The translations under genes and the position numbers were made by a program. Positions 54,171-64,000 of a DNA stretch of 64,000 nucleotides are shown piece by piece. The stretch is from NCBI GenBank assembly GCA_036873135.1, contig JAPTYO010000007.1:2400763-2464762 (forward strand), read 5' to 3'. Under the pieces are notes generated by a model. It saw nothing but the letters and a program-made list of their open reading frames with translations. It ran no database searches and was not told the origin of the DNA. This DNA is from Clarkia xantiana subsp. parviflora (lineage: Eukaryota; Streptophyta; Magnoliopsida; Myrtales; Onagraceae). Positions within the stretch are counted from its first letter, which is position 1; the number at the start of each line of letters is the position of its first letter.

Positions 54171-57100
54171 ATGGAGGAGCTGCTAGTGTTCAGTGGCACA
54201 AATGTTCACGTACGTGGATTAGCACCGAAGCTCACGCCCCTGCGACACCATCGACATTGCGTTCACGGGTCCTGCAGCAGCAGCTATCATCTAATTCCCA
54301 AGAAGAATCCAGCTGGATTGAGATTGAGATCAAAGACGAGTCTTTTTCTTGTTCCTCCTCTCTTTGTTCAGCAACAACAGCTTCACCATCCAACTGCCCG
54401 TTGTTCAGGTTAATTTCCGTAAGTTGATTCAATAATTAATTGCGTCTGTCTGACTGACGTGTAAAGTGTAACGTATTTGGCAAATTGCACTATTCCCAAT
54501 TTGTTCTGATCCTTTTTGTTTGGGTTCTTATTCTTTTTCCAAATCATTGAAAGAGAAGTTGTGTGAGATCATTGTCACCGAAAGGATTTCTGCATAAATG
54601 GTGGTGCTTAGGTGCTCTCTCCTCAACACCATCACCTCTCTCTTTCTCTTTTCCTACCACTACTAATTGCCCGGGGTACCAAACTGGGTTATATATCCAG
54701 TGCCATTATTCATTCTAGCTCCAAAGCTTGGTGCGTATTTGGAAACTGTGTTGTAAGAGGTTCTTTCTTTTATGTTTATAAATTTCTTCAAGTACTGCTG
54801 TTAGATGAACTAGATGGTTGCAGTTAATCTGAAAAAATGGACTTAAAACCTGTATCCACTATCCTGTTATGATCCTGTCGTTGCTTTGGTTTTTCTTTTT
54901 CCCGATTTTATTTCTTTCTTCTGCAACTTAAAAATTAAATCTTGTTCAGCCACGGGAAACAGAATGACGATTGGCCAAGGACAAGCTGTGGAAACAGATG
55001 TCAGCTCAGGGAAGATGATTTTTGAGCCGATTCTGGAACAAGGAGTTTTCAGGTTTGATTGCTCTGCAAATGATAGGGATGCAGCGTTTCCCAGTGTCTC
55101 CTTCGTGAATGGCAAAGACAGGGATACACCAATTAAGAACGATCAGCTCCCTTGCTATATTCCTACTTTTGAGTGTCTGTCGGGCCAGCAGATTGTCAAA
55201 CTTGAGGTCTTTTGCTTCCAAATCCTTATTTTTTTTTTATGTTTCCCTCTAAATTCAAAATTGTCTACTTCAATTAGATCATCTAACTTGACTAATTTGG
55301 GGACCTTTGTGTAGTTACCTGCTGGGACTGCACTGTATGGAACTGGGGAAGTCAGTGGGCAATTAGAACGTACAGGAAAGAGAGTGAGTGCTGAGAGATT
55401 CTCCAATCTTATCATCATGTATTGTTGTCAATTGCGTTTACTCGAAGATAGTTCAGCAAATTCATTTTGTTTTGTTTTTTGGGTAGGTTTTTACATGGAA
55501 TACTGATTCATGGGGTTATGGTCCTGGAACCACATCGTTGTACCAATCACACCCTTGGGTGCTAGCTGTTCTTCCAAATGGCGACTCCCTTGGGGTTCTT
55601 GCTGACACGACACGACGTTGTGAGGTATGTGTTTTGTATGTGGAGTCATCTGAATGCAAGTTCCAATTTCTTATGTATATATATATGTTGTCAACAGATT
55701 GATCTGAGGAAAGAATCAGTAATACAGTTCACTGCACCGTCCTCATATCCTATCATCACATTTGGTCCATTTGCTTCACCTGCTGCTGTCCTTACCTCAC
55801 TGTCTCATGCAATCGGTAATCAAGTGTTCATTCATTTAGGCATCACATCACATATCATCTCTTTGTCAGACATCTTCTACATTTTTGTGCACAGTATGTA
55901 ATAATTTGTGCATATGAAATGTCAGTCACTTCAGATATGTTCATCCTGTAAGTTTACGCAGAAGTACTACTAATAAGAGACTGCTAGAGATACTAGAAAA
56001 TCTATAATGTGGTGTAACAGATGATCATATTGGTAACTGTTTGATGCTTGTTCCACAGTGCATTCATTGCTGTGCTTCTTTTTTTTTTTTTTTTTTTTTT
56101 TTTTCCTTTTCTGCATTGTTGTTTGTTGTCTTAACTATCTTGGCTAGCCGACTATTCATTTATGCTAGTTAAGTTCTGCATGTTATGTACCGCACCTCAG
56201 TTATATTGTCTTATTTAAATCTAAAGAGAGTTTCATATCTATTGATTAGTGAAACTAGATAGTATAGCCATTAGCCATTGTGAAGTTTGAATATTCCAGA
56301 GATTTTTTTTCTATTCTTTTCGGAACGTGTGGTTCTCTGCAGTCATAACATTCTCTTACACTTGTCATTTTTAAATCACTGATCATTAATCAGGTAGTAT
56401 TCGTATTTACAACTGCGAATTGATCTTGTTGATATCCAATGCTATTCTTTTTGGTAAATTTTACATTATTGAACTGCTCAAATACTTCCCGGATCTTACT
56501 CTGTTTACTATCCATATCTTAGGAACTATCTTTATGCCTCCAAAATGGTCCTTGGGTTATCATCAATGCCGTTGGAGTTATACTTCTGATGAAAGAGTTA
56601 CCGAGGTATCTTTATTTGATAATTTATTGCTTTACTCACTCTCGTGTTTCTTTCCTCCTTTTTAATATGTGTGCGCGTCTGCAAAGGAATCAAATACATG
56701 TTGCAGTAGCGCAATGTAAAATTCGCTCCCTAACTGAGAAATTTGTATCATTTTCTGGTCCTCGTGTTTGCAGATTGCAAACAACTTCAGGAAAAAGGAT
56801 ATACCCTGTGATGTTATATGGATGGATATTGACTATATGGACGGATTCCGTTGCTTCACCTTTGACAAGGCATGCACTTTATTTGAAATTAGCCATTACT
56901 GTTACAATTCCATAATTATGGATTTATGAATTTCTTTCTTAGATACAGAAAAATATAAACAAGTGACGACCTACTGATATAACAAATAAATTATTATTTT
57001 CATTTTAGGAGCGTTTCTCCGATCCGAAATCTCTAGTAGATTCACTCCATAAGAATGGTTTCAAGGCCATTTGGATGCTTGACCCAGGTATCAAATCTGA

Positions 57101-60100
57101 AGAAGGCTACTTTATCTACGATAGCGGTTCTAAGAGCGATGTCTGGATCCAGAAAGCTGATGGAAAACCATACATTGGTATGCATCTTCCTTTCTGATTT
57201 AGTGCCTTCATGTTGTGGACTTGAATGACATCTCGACATGCATTATCAGGTGAGGTGTGGCCTGGACCTTGTGTTTTTCCTGACTTCACACAATCGAGAG
57301 TCCGTTCATGGTGGGCCAATCATGTTAAAGATTTTGTTGCTAATGGAGTTGATGGTATTTGGAACGATATGAATGAACCAGCTGTCTTTAAGGTTTGTAA
57401 TATTTGCTTCTGTCTGCTATCAGTTTGCAATTTTATTCTAATATTCTTATTAAATGAAAACAATTTGGTGATTTTTCTTTCCAGACTGTAACAAAGACAA
57501 TGCCTGAGACCAATATCCACAGGGGAGATGATGAATTTGGAGGTGTCCAGAACCATTCACATTACCACAATGTATTTTTTCTAGATTTTTTCATCTTCCA
57601 TATGGTTGTAGTTTTTATTTTTCATCGAACCTATCTTAAGTGGGGCTAAGTGCAACTCAAGCACTTGTCATAACATTCTTCCATTTTTTTTTTGCTCAAT
57701 GTGTTGTAATTCACGTTAAATTTCCAGGTTTATGGCACACTGATGGCAAGATCAACTTATGAGGGGATGAAATTGGCAAATGAAAATAAGCGACCTTTTG
57801 TACTTACTCGAGCTGGATTTCTTGGTAGTCAGAGGTATGCTGCAACTTGGACAGGGGATAACCTTTCAAACTGGGAGCACCTTCACATGAGCATTTCTAT
57901 GGTGCTTCAACTGGTTAGTACTTCTAGTAAACCTAATAGGGTTGATTCTCCCTATATTTTCAGTGGTATTTTATTTTATGGCTGAATCATGATATTGATT
58001 TAATCATATGATCCCCATAAGCTTGCTACTACCAGAGAGGAACGGAAGCCTTAATAAAGAGTAGTATTTACACTGTCGTCTTAATGTCAGAAACTTATAG
58101 CAAAGAACAAAGTTTCTTATAATCAAATACTGTTTCTCTTGGACTTCTTACAAAGTTTCATTGTGCCATTATCCCTTGAAAATTAATCCACCTTGCTTTC
58201 TCCAGTCTTAGCGTGTTTAACTTTTTTTCCCTTTTGTTTCTGCTCAGGGACTCAGTGGTCAACCGCTTTCCGGTCCTGATATTGGTGGATTTGCAGGGAA
58301 TGCCACCCCCAGGCTATTTGGGAGGTGGATGGGTGTTGGTGCCATGTTTCCTTTTTGTCGGGGACATAGTGAAACTGACACAATCGATCACGAACCTTGG
58401 TCATTTGGTGAAGAGGTTTGTCTTTATTTTCTATGTATCTTGCTGATATTTATCGACATGGTATGCTGAAAAAAATACAAAAAGATATTTGTCTATGTTG
58501 TTTAAACTGCATCCCTATGCAAGTTCAACTAATTGCTCCACTGAAATATGGAATACCCCCTTAGGATGAACTAGGTTCTTTTTTGTCTATTTTGTTAGTG
58601 CAATTCTGTTTATATTGTACGTCTTAATTTTATAATCGTAATTTTTTTTTGAACTAGGTTGAGGAAGTTTGTCGCCTAGCATTGAAGCGGCGCTACCGCC
58701 TGCTTCCCCACATATACACTCTTTTCTATTTGGCTCATACTACAGGAACTCCGGTGGCAACTCCCACCTTTTTTGCTGGTATGTCAAGATGTTTTCTTTT
58801 ACTTCGTAGCTCGTCTAATTTCTACTCTTTTAGAAGAATAAAGTCTATATGCGTCTATTTGTTTGTTTTGCAGACCTAAAAGATCCCAAGTTAAGGACAG
58901 TTGAAAATTCATTTCTCCTGGGCCCACTCTTGGTTTATTCAAGGTTCTCTCTATCTGTATGAACCTTTCTGATTTTTCAAAGTCTAAATGGTATCTCAAA
59001 TAAATGAAACACATTTCGATTTATTTATCTTTTAAATAGAATGGATTAACTTGGACCAATGCATGATTTTGTTTTAGTTTTTCTGGGACTGGGTCTTAGT
59101 TACAACTCCCATTTTTTTCTGCCTATTCGTTGGGATTGGATATTAAAAAAAGTTTTTTGGCCATTTTTTTTTTCTGAAAGTTTCTCTAATGTTGCTTCCA
59201 AGTATTTAAATCTTGTGTAGTTTTTGGGAAAGAGTTTATTTGTGCTTTTATTTTGGACGGCTAGTTTGATATTAGATGCTTGTATATGTTTTTCAGCACA
59301 TCCCCTGGTCAGGATTCTGGAAACATTAACTACGTACTGCCAAAGGGGAAATGGTTGTCATTTGACTTTGATGATGCACACCCGGTAATAATATCTGCAC
59401 ATTTTATCATTTGTCTTTTTTTCCCCTAGAATGACTTGCTTGTTTATAGATTAATGGAATTTTAACTGCAATAACGTCGAGATTGATTTTGTACAGGACT
59501 TGCCCACATTGTTTCTTCAAGGTGGATCAATAATCCCCTCAGGTCCTCCTCATCAGCATGTTGGTGAAGCAAATGTAACTGATGACTTAACTCTCCTTGT
59601 GGCTTTAGATGAACATGGTATGTCCTGTTTTTTTTTGCCAGTCCCTGTCCTGTTTGATTGCTAAATCTCAACAATTTTTTAAATATTTTTTTTACATATA
59701 CAAATATAAAATTATAATCCAATTTTACTTGTAGAAGGATAATGACACGTTCACTTTTCATTTTACAGTGAGATCTCCCGACTCCTATAGTTTTGGAGTA
59801 TTAAATTTTTCAGCAGTAATTTATTATAAGAATGCAAAAACACCTTTTTATGTTGTTAAACGATTAATCTTGTGCAAATAATGAACAGAAGCGTAAAAGT
59901 AGCTAGTTTATCAAATGCAGGGAAAGCAGAAGGTGTTGTCTTCGAAGATGATGGTGATGGATATGAATACACCAAGGGCGGTTATCTCTTGACCCACTAC
60001 GCTGCTGAACTGCAGTCTTCATTAGTTACTATCAAAGTGTCTAGAGAGGAGGGATCATGGAAGAGGCCAAACCGTCGTATTCACGTGTTGCTTTTGCTTG

Positions 60101-61770
60101 GTGGAGGTGGAAAGGTATTGTTTCTTTCCCATGAAAATGAACATTGATGGAGGTCCTCTTCTAAGAATCTAAAATGATTGATTTGTGACAGATTGATGCA
60201 TGGGGCAAGGATGGCGAGGATATCCAAATAACTATGCCTTCTGATAATGAAGTGGCAGCATTGGTATCTGCAAGTGAGAAGAAATATAAAGCACGATTAG
60301 GTAAGACAATCTGGTTTTGATGACAAATTGTCCTATTTCACTTGCATAGTTATCTGAATACAATATATAGCTCCCATTTCCGTTTCATGATTCTGTAAAA
60401 TCATCCTCTCATTGGTATCGATCGACTGCCACCACATATTTTCTTTCTTCAGACTCCTCGGAATTCCTTGAGTAGATGGTTTTTTTATATTTGTATGTAT
60501 ACAGAGAGCTGTAAGCCAATCCCAGATGTGGAGGAGAGTGCAAGCCAGAAAGGGGTAGAACTTTCAAAGACTCCAGTTGAATTGAAAAGTGGGGAGTGGG
60601 TTCTCAAAGTCGTCCCTTGGATTGGAGGACGAATCATTTCAATGGAGCATCTTCCTTCAGGTAGAGAGTCAGTCCTAAACACTAGAAGAAAATTGAGTGG
60701 GTAATTTGACAGCTAAATTAACTCTCCTGTTTCATAACATCAGGAACTCAATGGTTACATAGCAGAGTTGATATCAACGGATACGAAGAATACAGTGGGA
60801 GTGAGTATAGATCAGCTGGATGCTCTGAAAACTACAGAGTCATTGAGTAAGTTGATTTACCATTTGAACAAGGATCCAATATATTTTCCCAGCTTATTAC
60901 CCATAATGGTGAAACAAATCAAAAAACTAGTTTGGTGTATGGGAAATTGATCATAATCACGGTCTTCACTGCAGGCGAGACCTTGAGCATGCAGGAGAGG
61001 AGGAATCTCTAGAGCTAGAAGGTGATATAGGTGGGGGTTTGGTCATTCTGAGGCGAATATCGATCCCCAAGGACAATTCAAAGGTCTTTCAAATAGACTC
61101 TAGTGTCGTAGCACGCAATGTTGGTGCTGGATCTGGTGGATATTCAAGGTTAGTAATCATAAGCCTATGAATTGATCATCATACCTTTAGAATCCTTACT
61201 CTGCTCATTGATGTTATATGTATGGGGTGTAGGTTGGTGGTGTTACGAGTCCACCCGATGTTCAACCTATTGCACCCGACAGAATCTTTCGTGTCCTTCA
61301 CCTCGGTTAATGGTTCAAAGAAGGAAGTGTGGCCTGAATCTGGGGAACAAACCTTTGAAGGAGATGATCTTCCTAATGGTAAGTAAATTAACCTAAGCTA
61401 ATTATGGCTTGCCCATATGATGTAATGAGGTGGTGGTGTTGAATTATAGGGTTAAGAACCTAAAAACAGTTTCTACTATAGGTCATGTTCCTAATCTCTG
61501 TCTCAGATTTAAAATGTTGATATTCGATGTTCCAATTATCAGACTGGTTGATTTGAATTAATATGAATGATGATAGGTGAGTGGATGCTTTGTGACAAAT
61601 GCTTGGGTCTGGGACTAATCAACCGATTCAACACCAAGGAGGTACGTAAGTGCATGGTTCATTGGGGGACTGGGACCGTCAATCTGGAGTTGTTGTCCGA
61701 GGAGAGACCCGTCTCGAAAGACACACCTCTCACCATATCTCACCACTACGAGGTCACACGACTCAACTGA
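54171..61770 (+). CDS. HGL1: GH31 alpha-glucosidase, heteroglycan glucosidase (HGL1-like)
   Basis: Twenty-three coding exons join in phase to 1,075 residues: 54171-54408, 54950-55206, 55315-55383, 55487-55624, 55698-55815, 56523-56605, 56774-56869, 57009-57177, 57250-57392, 57485-57571, 57728-57913, 58248-58415, 58658-58778, 58874-58943, 59297-59384, 59497-59617, 59921-60114, 60192-60300, 60505-60660, 60744-60846, 60975-61148, 61233-61378, 61577-61770. GH31 hallmarks are LYGTGEVSG, PPKWSLGYHQCRWSY, VIWMDIDYMDGF, nucleophile Asp429 in GIWNDMNEP, acid/base Asp510 in TWTGDN, GPDIGGFAG, and a beta-rich C-terminal half. It should hydrolyse alpha-linked glucose from glucans; plant HGL1 is named for heteroglycan. 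Exon 1 encodes 79 residues rich in His, Ser and Arg, like a transit peptide; starting at Met in exon 2 (54964) would give 991 residues. The exon 7 donor is GC (AAG|GCATGC). The gene converges with the oxidase gene. Confidence 0.93.
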
Positions 61771-61968
61771 ACTCAATAAGCCACCTCACCTGACCAGGAT
61801 ATGGATGTTGTTGAGTAAAATCAAATGCTGCATGTTAAATAAAGGTCATGGCTTCTTCCATGTCAACTACTAGTTTATATATATGCAAGCATAATTTTAT
61901 TCCTCCAATACAATCTTACATATGAACAAATAAATCAATAATTTGACATCATTAGTTACGTTATCTAG

Positions 61969-63746
61969 CTACTCGTTAGATTCGTGCAGCTTCAACTTAT
62001 AAGTGGTTTCCAATTGGGTTAAAGGGGCCTCCTTCAGCTCATGATCTTGGCAGTATATGTCCTGCAATTGCAACCAGTGTGTAAAACAAAATTCATCGTC
62101 ATTTCTCTTGATCCATCATCAATGTAAAGAATCTAAAAAGAGCTTCAGCTATAGCTCATATTGCTAATTGTTCCCCCAAATTTAAAATATTGATATCCAG
62201 ATTTTAATGTTTTTCGTTATTTTTTCCGACTGATTTTGGTGTTAAAGTTGGTGTTTTAAGCAATAATAACATGTTTTTCACTTTTCCAAATAATCAGATT
62301 TATCGTTTATAATTTAGGCTTATTTTATACTTATCGTGTTTTTGTTTTGTCGATTTTGAGAAAAAAAATGGAAATCAAATAATCTGATTGTTGGGGCATC
62401 GTATATGGATTAACATTTTAAATCTTAGATAGTGATTAGCAATAAGGTTAATAAGTCTTTTGGTCCATGATGTTTGACCACTTTTGGGCTTTGGTCCATA
62501 TGTTTGCAGATTTTTCTAGTTTTACCGTTATATTCTGTCCATTTTTTCCGTTAACTGACATGTGCAAGTCATGTGTTCCACCATATACTTTCAATTTTGT
62601 TCAAACTTGGAGGAATTGACCCATTGAACTAGGTTTACGGTGTCAATTCCTCCAAAATTGACCCATTAAACCTAGTTAAATTCGTACCTAGTTCAATTCG
62701 TCCAAATTGAACTAGGTTAAGGGTGTCAATTCCCCCAAATTTGAACAAACTTGAAAGTATAGGCTGGATCACGTGACTTGCACGTGTCACTTAACGGAAA
62801 AAATGGACGGAATTTAACGGTCGGGCCAAAACTAAAAAAATCTGTAAACATATGGTACCAAAATTAGGCAAAAAAAACATTATTGACCAAAAACTAAAAG
62901 TAGTCAAATAGAGTTGACAAAAAGACCTGTTAACCCTTATATAACTTATAGTTGAGACTGTTTTAAGGCTCATAACTCTAAGTATAACTTGAAAGAAAAT
63001 TATCACAAATCCAATACTTACAGAGGCGTAATGGTTAAGATCACGGTGGTGAGCCTGATCGGCTCTGATCACCACAACCACATCCCTCAGCCTCGAGCCA
63101 GGAGCCAACCTCCAGTAGTCAATAGCAATCTGCGGGGCCGGGATATTTTCAAACCTTCCATTGTCGATGTCTTTTAGAAACTCGGTGTAAAAGATCACTG
63201 CCTCTTCCTCAATGTACCCTGTTAGCCGATGAGCAAGCTTCGGCGAGACCACATATGCTAGGAAATATGCATTGAAGAAAGCGCATTGGATAGCGATCAC
63301 CAGGACCTGCTCGTACCGCTTGGGCTTTACGAGCTCGATGAAGGTCATCAGGTGCATCCGCTCGTTCTCGGATTCTTCTAGAAGGGCCCTTATCCAACCC
63401 CCGCTGTGCTCGAACCGCCGGAGGGACTTGAGGTGCAGCAGCATTGCCCCGACCATTCCCGGTATTGCTGCAACCGTCTCGAGTAGCATTGCATGGGATA
63501 CGTGCCGTCTCTGCATGGTTAACTCTACTGGTCACATTGCGTCCAACTTTTGAAGTTTCGACTATGGTTGATCTAGAGACGATGAAAATTGAAAAAGGGA
63601 CTATAAATTACCTGAAAGAAGAAATTGACAGGGATCTTGAGGCTTTGCACAGTGTAGTACGCTAATTTGTCGGTGAAGTTCTTGGGACTATAATAAAGGT
63701 GCTTCTCCATATCGATAGATACATCTGGTGTGTACGACTCCCATGG
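61969..63746 (-). CDS. Divergent alternative oxidase, 3' part (three exons, runs off right edge)
   Basis: On the minus strand, exons 63746-63612, 63510-63022 and 62061-61969 join in phase 0 to 238 residues. The upstream exon with the mitochondrial presequence lies beyond 64000. AOX blocks: [131 protein letters not shown] and [17 protein letters not shown]. The normal enzyme is a di-iron ubiquinol oxidase of the inner mitochondrial membrane. Oddities: RADEAHH is RADQAHH (a Glu iron ligand becomes Gln), KPKWYE is KPKRYE, and EEEAIHSYTEF is [11 protein letters not shown]. The last exon lacks the usual PIGYH end and reads [20 protein letters not shown] plus ten more residues. The frame is otherwise intact, so it is either a new paralogue or a young pseudogene. 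Confidence 0.88.
62446..62936. mobile_element. Foldback TIR element in the last intron of the oxidase gene
   Basis: The left end GGTTAATAAGTCTTTTGGTC matches the reversed right end GGGTTAACAGGTCTTTTTGTC. Pairing continues through GTCCATTTTTTCCGTTAA and CAAGTCA. The centre has AATTGACCC repeats. It resembles the MULE elements at 47637 and 23973, but no 9-bp duplication is clear. It lies in intron 62062-63021. Confidence 0.65.
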
Positions 63747-64000
63747 CTATACATGCGTATAACACAGACAGAAAATTTAAGAAAAGTGATCAAGTTTAAC
63801 TTAAGGGTTAGTTACCAAATTGTAGCCTTACATTTGAGAATTCGGATATATTATTTAGTAGATGTTATTTTTTAAACAATTTGCAAGCTCTGGTTTTGTT
63901 TTATGGATAAATTGGTACTCTGAGGTTTTTTCTAGGACAATTTGTTAGCAAAATTTCGTTTTGTAAACAGTTTGCTAGCTCGGTTTTACTTGTAGACAGA
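63747..64000. other. Intron of the oxidase gene, cut by the window edge
   Basis: No coding sequence seen. A repeated motif (CAATTTGTTAGC, CAGTTTGCTAGCTC and CAATTTGCAAGCTC) occurs three times near the edge, suggesting the start of another repeat element. Confidence 0.5.

Overview
The window is nuclear DNA of a flowering plant, most likely a eudicot. Protein-coding genes are split by many short AT-rich introns with GT-AG borders. Intergenic DNA is very AT-rich and full of class II transposons and TA microsatellites. The proteins are plant-type: RLCK-VII kinase, RECQL2, MOS2, SKIP25, heteroglycan glucosidase and alternative oxidase. I do not assign a genus.

Layout. 846-3398 (-): first two coding exons of a GT4-type glycosyltransferase that continues past the left edge, with a 544-bp Helitron in intron 1. 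6783-8915 (-): complete five-exon receptor-like cytoplasmic kinase. 9609-18698: a 9.09-kb CACTA transposon with matching ends and an ATT target duplication. It carries a captured PDK1 first-exon fragment, other exon-like pieces, three kinds of tandem array and a nested hAT element. 20174-22356: two convergent genes whose C-terminal domains resemble each other. 23973-24662: MULE foldback element with a perfect 9-bp duplication. 24845-26386: broken F-box/DUF295 gene, followed by a C2H2 zinc-finger relic. 27435-31071 (+): plastid-type PotD-like polyamine-binding protein. 31961-33394 (+): unknown protein with an MGCxxSK lipidation motif. 33797-38985: two hAT-like elements, a 276-bp tandem duplication and the SKIP25-like F-box/kelch gene (-). 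40095-47508 (+): 20-exon RECQL2 helicase. 47637-50653: MULE with 9-bp duplications, a long hairpin and the 3' end of a decayed Copia element. 51152-52558 (+): intronless MOS2. 54171-61770 (+): 23-exon GH31 glucosidase (HGL1-like). 61969-63746 (-): last three exons of a divergent alternative oxidase.

The genes are unrelated housekeeping, signalling and metabolic loci and form no pathway cluster. The points most worth checking are the CACTA element with its chimeric PDK1 piece; the alternative oxidase, which has Gln in place of a conserved di-iron Glu and has lost the usual C-terminus; the optional targeting exon and GC-AG intron of the glucosidase gene; and the convergent paralogue pair.

Exon borders were worked out by hand from splice consensus and reading frame and checked for phase. 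No alignments or database searches were run. Family assignments rest on recognised motifs and remembered homologues.
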